Shown: positions 11,401-21,132 of the stretch, in pieces | Numbering within the stretch: position 1 is the first letter of the stretch | Layout of the letters: each line of letters starts with the position of its first letter | Source: Sclerurus mexicanus | Lineage: Eukaryota; Chordata; Aves; Passeriformes; Furnariidae | Length of the DNA: 64,000 nt | Direction of reading: 5' to 3' | Assembly: GCA_013396755.1 (NCBI GenBank) | Contig: VWZF01004008.1 | Location: 62,001 to 126,000, forward strand | Program-made: the position numbers and the translations under genes | Notes under the pieces: generated by a model | What the model was told of the DNA's origin: nothing | Database searches by the model: none | The model's input: only the letters and a program-made list of their open reading frames with translations

Positions 11401-13408
11401 CAGAGGCAGCCAGTACCCAACTGCTCTAAAACTGAAGATGAGGAATGCGCTTCTGCAAGTCCAACGCTTGCAAAGCCTTCCAGGGACCATCTGTGCCTTT
11501 CCAGCAGGAGCTGAGGGGATGCATGGAGCTAAGGATTTCACAGACTGCACTCAAGATACCTTCAGAGAGCCTGAACCCAGAAGCAGCTCAACTATAATAA
11601 GGATGAAGAGCCTTATTATAATAAGCAAGAGATAACATACACTCTGCTGGGTTTGTGGGTGAGATCTGAGTACTCCAGAAGAGCTGAAGCAAGTGAAAAC
11701 TTCTGAAAAAAACCAACACCTCAGGATACCAGCAGTCCCCAAGTCACATCCCAGGTTCCCAAAGTCCCCAAGTCACATCCCAGGTTCCCAAAGGGCTTAC
11801 CTACAGGATTTGTAATGAATGTGGATTTCCATTGCCTGGGAATACATTGCAATGTGCAAGTTTGCAATCTGCAGTCTTAAGAGCCCTCCCTCCCTCCCTT
11901 AACTACCCCGCTGTGCCATGTCTTCTTGCAATGTTTTAATATTGTTTTTTAATTGGAGTCATGGGACTGCTTCCCTGTACATGTGTTGGAGTACTTGGAG
12001 CATGCCATTGCTTCCAAAATCTCCACAGCTCCTGCTGGCATCTCAGAGAGGTGGGCTTGCCCCTGCACTCCCAGATGGAAAAGGGGATCTGAAGAGCTTG
12101 CAGGGAGTGTAGCTGAAAGGCAAAGGGACACCAGAACAACCCCTGGCAAAAGGCTCCAAGGTTCACAGCAGGCTGGGACACAACACCTTCCTATCTCATG
12201 GGTCTGAGCTTCCTCCTGCTGCCAAACCAAAGTCCACCTGAGCAAACAGCCTGAATGGGGGCTGGAACGAGAGAACACGGCCATGGCACCCGCACGGCTG
12301 CAAACAGCTCCTCTCTGAGCCACAGCAAGTCACTGCATCCAGCCAGGCTTGCCATGCTCCATGTTGGCCAAGGAGCCACCACCTCCTGCTGCCAAGTGTG
12401 GGGTTTGGGGCTCCAGCTCAGCCAGCATCCCCTCCCTGCAGAGAGGCCACCTCCGGGGGACAGGCTCCCTGTGCAGGAGGGTGTTTTCAGTCCCACAGAC
12501 AGCTGTCAGTCAAACACTCCCCACCCCGCACACACACGAGCTCCCAAACACAGCAGGAGCCCACCCGAGGAACTACCTGTACCCCACGGCATCGTGCAGA
12601 GAGACATCCCGGAGACCCAGCAAAGCACAGACAGCCCCATCCCGGAGTCAGCAGCCCGAGATCTCCCCAGCGCAGACTCTTCTGCCCTGCCCCTGCCCCT
12701 GCCCAGATGTGCTGAGCCTGCCATGCAAAACTATGCAGAAAGATGCAAAACTCTGCTGTTCGCAACTCAGCAGCGACAAACAGAGCTGCCGGGGTCAGCC
12801 GGGAGCAGGGAAGCTGCCACCCATCCCACTGGCATCTTTCGCCAGCACTTTCCAGCCCGGAGGCAGCCCCGGGTCACAGCTGGGGACAGGTTCCCTGCTG
12901 GAGCTGCCCCTGTGCCCCGCAGGGGCGTCAAACAAAGATCCCAGCCGTGCCTGAGGATGGACGGACTCTTCCCTGCACGTGCCGAAAGGTCCTTCCCCGC
13001 CTCTGGAACAGTTCTGCCTCCCGGACCCCCTCGCTCCGCGTCCGTCCCAGCGGGAGGGAGGACGGCAGGGATCGCAATTCCCGGCGCTCATCCCAAAACC
13101 AGCGCTGCCACAGCCGTGCCCCCCGCTCGGTGCCGGCGCTCCCACCCTCCGCCCGAGCCCCGGAGGGAGCCCCGCGAGGCTCCGGCGCTCCGCGCATCCC
13201 GTCCCGTCCCCGCGGGATGCGGCAGAGCCCCGTACCTGTCTGAAATCGGCCGTGAGCGTGACGAGCGCCCCGTCCGCCGCCCGCAGCTCCAGGCTGACGC
13301 AGTCGGCGCCGCTGTCGGCCTGCAGGCTCTCCTCGGTGACCTGCCCGCCGGGCAGCCGCACCCGCACCCGCAGCTCTGCCCCGGCGGGGCCGGGCAGCGG
13401 CGCCAGCG
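5172..13408 (-). CDS. OAF: OAF, out at first protein homolog (four coding exons; 5' end missing)
   Basis: OAF is the vertebrate homolog of Drosophila out at first, a secreted protein of poorly known function. Coding exons in transcript order are 13408-13236, 6778-6644, 6193-6013 and 5446-5172; joins are phase 0, 0 and 1, all with GT/AG borders, giving 253 visible residues. Recognition rests on long matches to the human protein as I know it: AELRVRVRLP and QVTEESLQAD (exon 1), ALILGELE and NEIIPSE (exon 2), RQAEEVRGLEHL and HNVCAEA (exon 3), WYPCMLKYC, YKCGIRSCQK and QLCLWDE (exon 4). The C-terminal third is cysteine-rich, as in the family. It ends DEET, a few residues shorter than human. The start codon and most of the signal peptide are lost at the N at 13409. 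Neighbours: POU2F3 downstream on the same strand, TRIM29 divergent. Confidence 0.95.
5460..5598. repeat. 31-bp minisatellite in OAF intron 3
   Basis: About four and a half tandem copies of a unit with the core GGGACACCACTCAGGACCAC followed by TCAAGAGAGCA, with small deletions and substitutions. The array fills the part of intron 3 just upstream (in transcript sense) of exon 4. Confidence 0.9.
5718..5755 (+). mobile_element. CR1 LINE 3' tail fragment (short)
   Basis: The text GGGTCCCTTCCAATTCAGCATATTCTGTG resembles the last bases of some CR1 subfamilies (dropped to key parts: GGGTCCCTTCCAA, then ATTCTGTG). It is short and diverged, and lies in OAF intron 3. Confidence 0.45.
6013..6193 (-). 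CDS. OAF: OAF coding exon 3
   Basis: The exon is 181 nt and encodes 60 residues plus one base, from KNPRTVRQAEEVRGLEHL through VNFSKGAQLSPHIHNVCAEA to DVKFWLEK. The acceptor AG is at 6195-6194 and the donor GTGAGT starts at 6012. The split Gly codon is completed by exon 4. Confidence 0.95.
6644..6778 (-). CDS. OAF: OAF coding exon 2
   Basis: The exon is 135 nt and encodes 45 residues from EVKIFRALILGELE to MAKLRQ. The acceptor AG is at 6780-6779 and the donor GTACGG starts at 6643. Phase 0 at both ends joins exons 1 and 3 in frame. Almost every residue matches the human exon. Confidence 0.95.
11593..11620. repeat. Perfect 10-bp inverted repeat (hairpin)
   Basis: TATAATAAGG (11593-11602) and its exact reverse complement CCTTATTATA (11611-11620) are separated by the 8-base spacer ATGAAGAG. 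The ATAATAAG sequence follows again directly at 11618-11625. No known mobile element was recognised. Confidence 0.8.
11735..11792. repeat. 29-bp exact tandem duplication
   Basis: Two adjacent identical copies (11735-11763 and 11764-11792) begin GTCCCCAAGTCACATCCC and end AGGTTCCCAAA. Lack of divergence points to a recent slippage or duplication event. Confidence 0.9.
13236..13408 (-). CDS. OAF: OAF coding exon 1 (5' truncated)
   Basis: It encodes 57 full codons from LAPLPGPAGA (end of a hydrophobic signal peptide) through ELRVRVRL and QVTEESLQAD to ADFRQ, followed by donor GTACGG at 13235. The Ala-Glu step after PAGA is the likely signal cleavage region. The upstream end is the N at 13409; beyond it the sequence is minisatellite, not signal peptide. 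A cysteine in GADCVSLEL occupies a place where I recall serine in human. Confidence 0.93.
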
Positions 13409-13409
13409 N
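13409..13409. other. Undetermined base N, probable assembly gap inside OAF exon 1
   Basis: This is the only N seen in the window. One side is OAF signal-peptide coding sequence; the other side enters the minisatellite at a unit boundary (G, then CCCCAT at 13411). The coding frame does not continue sensibly across it, so the N probably marks a gap or collapsed repeat rather than one unknown base. Confidence 0.75.
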
Positions 13410-13410
13410 G

Positions 13411-14055
13411 CCCCATCCCCGCACACACGGGTCCGATATCCTCAGCCCCATCACCGCACACACGGGTCCGGTAACCTGACCCCATCACCGCACACACGGG
13501 TCCGGTATCCTGAGCCCCATCCCCGCACACACGGGTCCGATATCCTCAGCCCCATCACCGCACACACGGGTCCGGTAACCTGACCCCATCACCGCACACA
13601 CGGGTCCGGTATCCTGAGCCCCATCCCCGCACACACGGGTCCGATATCCTCAGCCCCATCACCGCACACACGGGTCCGGTAACCTGACCCCATCACCGCA
13701 CACACGGGTCCGGTATCCTGAGCCCCATCCCCGCACACACGGGTCCGATATCCTCAGCCCCATCACCGCACACACGGGTCCGGTAACCTGACCCCATCAC
13801 CGCACACACGGGTCCGGTATCCTGAGCCGACCCCCGCACACACGGGTCCGATATCCTCAGCCCCATCCCCGCACACACGGGTCCGGTATCCTGAGCCCAT
13901 CACCGCACACACGCATCCGTCGCCCGTAGTTCCGACCCCGCACACACGGATCCATCCTACAGAGCCCTGTCCCCGCACACACGGATCCATTGTTCGAGCC
14001 CCGGCTCCGCACACGCGGCTCCATCACGCTCAGCCCCGTTCCCGCACACCGCGGT
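13411..14055. repeat. Higher-order minisatellite: 104-bp repeat of three 34/35-bp subunits
   Basis: Each subunit contains CGCACACACGG. Three subunit types alternate: A has GGGTCCGATATCCTCAG (35 bp), B has GGGTCCGGTAACCTGA (34 bp), C has GGGTCCGGTATCCTGAG (35 bp). A-B-C trimers begin at 13411, 13515, 13619 and 13723, exactly 104 bp apart and practically identical. From about 13827 on, the order breaks and subunits diverge progressively until about 14055. I count 17 intact CGCACACACG cores plus two diverged ones. Confidence 0.95.
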
Positions 14056-14227
14056 CCCCCCTGCCCGCCGGGAGGATGCAGAGAGGGTCTGTTCCTGCCC
14101 GCTCCGGGGCTCTCCCACATGTCCTCTGGGGTTTTTTGCCTTGGGTACCCAGCCGGCTGCAAACCGCAGCTGCGGAGGAGATGAGATGGCAGCGTTTACG
14201 CAAAGCCCATCTCTCTCACCTGCACAA

Positions 14228-14342
14228 ATCATAGAATGGTTTGGGTTGGAAGGGACCTTAAAGATCATCATCCCCGTGGGCAGGGACACCTTCCACTAGA
14301 CCAGGTTGCTCAGAGCACCCCCCAGGGATGGGGCAGCCACAG
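14228..14342 (-). mobile_element. CR1 LINE 3' end, minus orientation
   Basis: It starts with ATCATAGAATGGTTTGGGTT and continues GGAAGGGACCTTAAAGATCATC, which is the reverse complement of the CR1 3' terminus. The 5' side is truncated within the GGGATGGGGCAGCCACAG block. It lies just upstream of the OAF CpG island. Confidence 0.85.
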
Positions 14343-17300
14343 CTAAATACACCCAGTGGCCTCTGAATGGGTGGCTGAGGGATTTCTCAGGCTCTCACGG
14401 TGCCGCAGGTCTGGTGTGAGCCACTCTGGGTGCATCCCTGTCCCCGAGGATGTCACACAGACCCTTTGCAGTGTCTCACACGCCTGTGGACCTGGGTCAC
14501 TTGAGACTCCACAGTTCACACTCAAAATGCTCCCAACCCGCCCTTCACCCACCCGGTTCTGTGATCGCTTCCAGATGGGCAGATGCTGCTGAAGGGCCCC
14601 TTTGATTTCAAAAGGTCTCCCTGCAAACACAAAGGTCACCGTGGCAGCAGGATCAGGGCCCCGGAGAAAGAGCTTTGCGAGGAGAAGCACAGAAATAAAT
14701 AGAAACAACCATTTAAAGCCACACTTCCAGGCAGAGAGATCACTCTTGGCCAAATAGAGCTTTTTGTGTGTCCTCACACAAGTTTTAACCCTAAATTTTC
14801 ACAGCTTCCCTCCAGCAAATTGGCTCCTTGAAGTGCTTTTCAGGACAATAGCAGTGCTAAAAATAAGAGAAGAGAAAGTTAAGAGGTGCAAATGGGGGAG
14901 AAAAGCAGTGGCTCAGCTCGGATACAAAAAGAGAGGGAGGGCCCACAAGGTAGGAACCCGAAGGAAGGCAGATCCCCAAGACAAAGGCTGCAAAGGAGAA
15001 GGCTCCACTCACAGTGAATTTATTCAGAGAAGATTATGCAAAAAAGACAGGAGAAGCTGGAAGGAAGAGTGCCATGAGGTCAGTGGGCACAAAGAACCCT
15101 TGGAGGACTTTCAGTCCAAAGGGCTAAACTCACTTCTCAGCCCAAATGTGGAACGCACATCCCTGTGGAACGGGGTCCATCAGCTCCCCACTGAACCCCA
15201 AGGACCAGAGCACAGAGAGATTCCGTGTCAGTGCTGGAGGATAAACCACAGTGGGAGAGCAGGCTGTGCTCCCTGCAGCTCCACACCTTTGTGGGAATGT
15301 TCTCTGCCAGCGGCAGGTCCTGGGGTGCGAGAGGTAATACCACACTGACCCTCACTGTGCTGCAGAGTAGCAAAGCTGGCTTGGAGTAACTGATGTTATT
15401 TTTCTCCTGGTAGGTCCTGGAGCAGAGGAAATCAGCAGCCTGGCTCAGAGAGCTCTTCCAAGGCTCCCCAGCTTGCCAGGAATGCTGCAGTCCTGCAGAT
15501 TGCAATTTGAGCAGCGCACAACACTGACCTGGGAATGGTAGACTTGATCCCAGTCCCAAAAATGAATGGACACAGAGATAAGAATTACTGGAGGGTGGGG
15601 AGGGGATTCTAAAGAGCGAATAGTTCTTTAGCAGATAGCAGGGGACAGCAAAGCAATCAGGGGGCACAGGAGGGGAGAACTTTGCTGAGATTTCAAAGAG
15701 ACCAAAAGCTGCCAAGGGGAAGGGCCAGACTGGTCAGCAGGTGACACTGGGCAGGTCAGTGGAAGTGGAGAATCACTGAACAGCACGTACAGCTCAAAGC
15801 CTTTGGGACAGTGACCGAACCAGTGCTCCACTGGTGTCAGTCAGCCTCTTCTGCCTTTGCTCTTTGCTAACACAGGACAGCTCTTCATGTGTGGAATCTC
15901 TTTTCTGAACTTCAGGAGAGGTTAAACATGCCTTCCAGTTCAATGTACTCACTGCAGGTTCAGGTGCATTTAGTGTGCTGAATGTTAATGATCTGGGCCA
16001 AGATTTTCTGGTATGTGAGCACATTGCACTCTTTTACTGGGAGGAAACTTCCATTAAAATACCTCAGCCACGATTGAGAGCAAGGTTAAGGAAAAAAAAA
16101 TGCTGTTAAAAGAAAACACTCCTCACTGTGCTTTGTTGTGAAGTTCCAGTGCGTGGGAGCAGGGAATTACAATCTGACACGGGGTTTGCCTTGGTGCCTC
16201 TGTCATCCCTGGGGAAAACCGCTAATATTTGGCGAAGCTACAAATCTTCATTCCCTTTTCCTCACCTCAAAACTTCATTTACAGAAGCTCAGTGTCACAT
16301 CGGTGCCTTGGAAAACCAGGAAGGGATCAATGTCCACTAAGACTGGACTCGAAGACTTGCTGTGAGAGCTCAGAGCCCTGGCAGGCAAGGGAAAAACAGA
16401 AGCAGAGAGTGTGAGAAGTGCTGTAGCATCCACACAAGGAGCCCTGCCTTCCCTGCATGCAAATTTACCAGGCAAACAAAAATGTTTGTAGCCACCCTGT
16501 CTTCACCACTTGCCACCCACTTGTTGTTGTGTGCCTACTGTCAGGGATGATGCATAAATACCTGTACCATCTTCTCCCTTCACCCATTCTAGGAATACAT
16601 CTGACCTGTGTCGTGCCATCCCTCCCACCTCCCCCCAAAAAGAAAATAAAATAATAATTTAAAAATCCTTTCCCCTCTTAATCCAAACCCAGAGTGCTGT
16701 AACTCTCGTGCAGTCTAGGATGCTTCCTGCCCAACCCACTGAACACAGGAGCTTTTAAGAGCAAAGAGAGTGAAGGTCCTTTGCCCTTGCTGTTTCACCC
16801 CAATGTGAGTAATCAGTCAATACTCCAGAGCCCATTAACATCCAAAGTTTCCCCTCCCGTGGAGGAGAGAGCAATAATTACTGCTACTTTCTCAGCAACT
16901 TACAGTAAGACTCTATGGCCAGTTTGCTTATTACCAGCATGAAACCAAAGTATTTGAAACACCACAACAACAGCACCACCGGTACATCAAAGGGTGAGGA
17001 TGTTTGTTGTGAATGAGCTGCTTATTTTTAAGAAACAACCTGTGCAACTCAGTGGGGAAGAGCAGCTTGCTGGGAACTTCTCTGCTGCCAGTGGCTCCTC
17101 AGCCTTCTTGGCCTTTGGGGGGACAAAACGCCCCCTCCCACCCTCTGCCCTGCCTTTCTGGGGTGGCTGCAGGGCTGCAGGGAGCTTCCCTGCAGGTGCA
17201 GCAGCACAGCTCCTCCAGGTCTCAGCTGGTCTTGGTCCCACACAGCTCTGCTGTTGCAGGAACACGCCGGTGTGGTTCCCCTCAGACTGCTGAGTCAACA

Positions 17301-19989
17301 ACCACACCGCTTCCCAATAAGCTCCAGGTCCTCCAAATTGCCTCTGCTTCTTCAAAAAGGCCCTGTTTGCCATTTCAAGTCGCCTTGGCCTCTGGCACCA
17401 CAGCCTCTGTTAACACAAGTTCAGTGCAGGAAGCCCTGGCTCTCAGGGAAGGGACACATCCAGGCAGGGCACGCTCTCAAGGTCTGCGCTGGGGCCCTAA
17501 AAACCACCAGAAGCCTTAAATGCCCAGTCTCAGCCCTCCCCCTGCAAGGCGATTAGTTGGGCTGTGTCTAATGAACCGCACACAGCACCCCTGCCTTGGC
17601 TAAGGCGTGCAGGAGATGGATGGAGCGAGCACCAAAGCTGTTGCACCCACCTCGCTGGTCAATGCGAGAAGTTTAAGACCGGGTTATGCTCACTTAGAGG
17701 AGGATCACCCAGGAACTGCCATGGGAAGAAGGAAGATCCTGACCCTGCTGCAGCTGAGAGGCAGGATGGAGTTGGGTGGAGGTAGAACAGGGGCTTGAGA
17801 AACCCTCTCTGTGCTTGTGGGGTGATGGATTTCTCCGTGAGCCACTGACAGCTCTGCAGGGCCTTCAGCTGGGAAAACACTTCAGTGCACTCATCCCAGA
17901 GGCAGCAGAGCCCCAGGAAACATCCCATCCCTGCAGCCTCAGGCCTGTGCCCTGCTCACATCACTAATCCAGGCAGACCTGCCCTCCCAGCGCTCTGGCT
18001 GAGAGCTTACACACATGGAGTTCAGGGCAGGACTGTGAAGGCAAGGGGGAGCGAAACCAGACTTTTGGTTGTGCTCTGAAAACCCACCCAGAACAGCCTG
18101 AAAGATCTAAGTCTACAAAATTAAAATCAACCAAACCCAAGCTTTTACTGCCTGCTCAGTGCCCGAGTTTCTCATTTCATTTCCACTCAACTGAAGGTGG
18201 TGTAACTGAGGTCAGGGATCAGACCCAAATGTTCTGCCTTGATCTCTTTAATCTTCCATCCTTCATTTTCATGCCAAACTCTACTTTTATAGCTACATGA
18301 AAGAATCATCAATGCTTTTTGAAGGATTCAATCAGGGCAACTATTTTAGGGGTCTGAACACATAAAAACCTGCTATTTACTATTGTTCCCAGCACTACAG
18401 AACTAAAAGAGCTCTGGGAGAGTTAATTGGATTTTTTTTTTACTCTCTCAGTCCCTCAACTTGTAGACCAAATCCCAGCTATTATCAGGAATATTACTGG
18501 CCAGGACCTATGGCTTGATCTGAAGCTCTGGGAAAGGATTTGTGTTGTGGTGTTCAGCTGAGATCTTACTGTTACAGAAAGGAATCAGGCTTCAAGTCAT
18601 TTTTCATTAATTAAAAACGATTCAGCATCCCTTTGGAGTGTTCCCTGCTGCCTCTCCTGAATGCCCTCCTTTCCTTGGCAATTACATAAACCAAGCTGCT
18701 GAATGGTGGTTAAAAACAGCTTTACTGTCTTAAAACAATGCCCAGTAACTTCTAGCTCTGACCTGGTTACCACCCCATTCTCTGTCTGGGCAATTAAAAG
18801 GCTGAGCAGCACAGCAGCCTGGGTGTAATTAAGTGAACAGGCCCCAGAGGCAGAGCACTGGGGAGCTGCCCGAGTGCTCAGCCCCTAAAGCTGATGCAGG
18901 TGCTTGTCCAGAGAGGCTGATGTCCTGATTAGACGCACATTAATTGAGATTCCATGCTCATTTAAGCAGAGGCTGGATGCAGCTGCAGGGAGGATGAGAA
19001 AGGCAGGGGAAGGGGGGAGGACAGCAGCTGGAGAGGTTCTTGGTGTGTGCAGGAGGGGTTCTGCTCCTTTTCTCCTGGATAAATTAATGAGAAGAGACTC
19101 AAGAGCCTGTTCCTGCCATGGTTGGTGTGACCTGGTTCACAACTACGGTAGAAGAGGAAAAGCCACAAAAATAATGCCCCTGAAGCCACACCTCTCAATA
19201 CAGAGGTCCTTCACAGGGGTCCTGAGGCCCCAAGAGAGAAATCCTGAGCTGTGGGAGCTGGTGGAGGCCACCCACCACCCAGTCAAGGTCTGGGCTGCCC
19301 TTCCTTAGAAAGGCCGTGAGAGCTGGAAGGATGATGTGGGACAGTCTGGTGTGTCAGGAGACACCTCAGAGTTCGCACTGATGGTGAAGGTCTGGGAACT
19401 CCTAGGAAATGGTTGGAAACAGCTCCCTTGTGGCCAACACTGTCCCACAGCTCCCGACATGAGGAACAGCCTCTCTGTGGGGCAGGTCCATGGCTGAGCG
19501 TGGGCTGTGGGTGCCCTCCCTGGCACGGGAGGTTTGGGCAGGTGTCCCTTTTGGACCAGCTTCTGTCCTCTGCTGGGGGCTGAAGCTGCACCTGAAGAGT
19601 TGAATTGATGTTCCTTTTGTGTTTGACTGGTCTAACTGGGAGGGCAGGCTCGGCGCTCCTTGTTTTCTCCCGCTCCAGCCTTTTTCAGTCCCGCTCCCAC
19701 AGCACTGCTCCTTCCCTTAACATCTGGATTCAACTACCAAGCAGCAGGCGCTCCGTAACACATTCCTTGCCTCCCTCCCTGCTTCATGCCCTGTCCTCAG
19801 AGGGAATAAACACAAAGAGGGGGAGCTTGGAGAGAGAAAAAGAAGGACAGAGCAGGATGAAGGTGTTAGTACGAGAAAAATCTTTTTCTTTTCATTTCCC
19901 GAACTTGGCTCTTGGCCTGTGGGACACAGGCTCACAAATGTTGCAGAAATACTCTGATCCTATTCAAATCCACTGCAAAAGTCTTCTGA
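14343..19989. other. Intergenic DNA, no gene seen
   Basis: Open frames are short and match no family I know. No conserved exon with splice borders was recognised on either strand. No strong repeat was found by eye. Confidence 0.55.
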
Positions 19990-20128
19990 AACTCTCCCTA
20001 TCCAAGGGCAGGTTGGACTGGGCTTGGAACACCCTGGGCTAGTGGAAGGTGTCCCTGCCCATGGTAGGGGGTGAAACAAGATGAGCTTTAGGGTCCCTCC
20101 AACCCAAACCAGTCTGTGATTCTACGAA
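19990..20128 (+). mobile_element. CR1 LINE 3' end
   Basis: It contains GGCAGGTTGGACTGGGCTTGGA, GGAAGGTGTCCCTGCCCATGG and the terminal TCCAACCCAAACCAGTCTGTGATTCTACGA, in the order of a CR1 tail (key blocks abbreviated). It is 5' truncated, as usual for CR1. Confidence 0.8.
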
Positions 20129-20520
20129 AGCTGTTCTCAAGCAATCGCAGTGAACAGAGGGAAAACCCTCCTGCCATTCCCAGGGATGGAAAGCGTGTGG
20201 AACCCTCTGCACTGCTGATGGGATCCTGTTTGGTTGGCAGGTGTCTCAAGCCCACAGCTGTGGGAGTGGTGTCTCCTAAGCTTTTGATATCCCTGGGCAT
20301 TCAGCAAAGCCCATGTTGTATTTTGGGAATTAAGAGATTCAGGGGGTTAATATTAGTTTAAAAGCCTCAGCTCAGGCCCTCAGTGGGTTTGGAGGTAAAA
20401 CTGGGAAAGGTCTGGGAGCAGCAACTGTCCTGTCCTCCATCTGAGTCACATGTTCCCAACCAAATATCCTGCTGTGAACATCTGAAATAACAGCCCTCAG
20501 GGACAGCTTCTGATGTAGGA

Positions 20521-20562
20521 AAGGATCTTTAATGTCTCTTCCAACACAAACCATTCCACAGG
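20521..20562 (+). mobile_element. CR1 3' tail remnant
   Basis: GGATCTTTAATGTCTCTTCC, then AACACAAACCATTCCA, resembles the last 40 bases of CR1, here 0.4 kb downstream of a better copy. It is short and diverged. Confidence 0.5.
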
Positions 20563-20863
20563 ATCTGTGAATAAAAGTGGTATCTCACCAACTGTCCTTC
20601 TACTTGGGAGGAATCCAGTCGGTGAGATGTTCTCCACCACAGTCCTCTGGTGCTGACCTGGAAGAGGTTGATTTAAATCAGCACAGTTTATGCTGAAATG
20701 ATTCCTGTGGAAATTAGTGGGGAAAAAAAACCCAGGTGGGGAGTTCTTGCTTCATATTTCTAATTGGGAGGCTGACCAAAGACTAGATAAAGCCCCATCA
20801 GTGTTGAGTTAAGCAATATCCTTTAAAACAAAAAGAATGTGAATTTTCCATGCAAGATAAGCT

Positions 20864-21132
20864 GAATATAAGAGATATTATAAATCTAAGTGAAGCCCTC
20901 AAATTCAGAAAGGATATAAATCTAATTAAAGTGATATAAATCTAAAAGAAGAAATACACTGTAAATCCAGCCAAAATGATATCCATCTAAGGAAAGCAAT
21001 GCAAATGCCCTAGAAACACCATAAATAAAATCAAGGCAATATATAAGATGTAATGGATGCAACCTGACCCCTAAATCAAGCGATATAAATACAACGGAAT
21101 GATCTAAAACTAATTAAAGTGATTTATAAAAT
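20864..21132. repeat. AT-rich degenerate tandem array
   Basis: The motif GATATAAATCTAA with variants (TTATAAATCTAA, TGTAAATCCAG, GATATCCATCTAA, GATATAAATACAA) recurs about every 20-40 bases, with linkers such as TTAAAGT. It looks like an old, decayed minisatellite. No coding potential was seen. Confidence 0.65.

Larger units (their letters stand above)
6779..13235 (-). other. OAF: OAF intron 1 (6.5 kb)
   Basis: The intron is bounded by donor GTACGG (13235) and acceptor AG (6780-6779). I see no exon of another gene inside it. It holds a hairpin-forming inverted repeat at 11593-11620 and a 29-bp tandem duplication at 11735-11792. The part nearest exon 1 (about 12,870 onward) is CpG-rich. First introns often carry regulatory sequence, but no specific site was recognised. 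Confidence 0.85.
12870..14100 (-). promoter_or_regulatory. OAF: CpG-rich island at OAF 5' end (putative promoter)
   Basis: GC- and CpG-rich DNA surrounds OAF exon 1 and is the expected promoter region. The upstream half is occupied by the minisatellite 13411-14055, so the native core promoter, 5' UTR and start codon cannot be located. They may lie in the unassembled part represented by the N. Confidence 0.55.

Noticed and set aside
12255..13583. 442-codon plus-strand open frame
   Set aside because: It crosses the OAF exon 1 antisense strand, the N and the minisatellite. Its length comes from GC-rich composition and repeats, and it has no recognisable domain.
14764..15348. 194-codon plus-strand frame rich in Lys/Arg
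   Set aside because: No family resemblance, no conserved splice borders, and composition like surrounding non-coding DNA.
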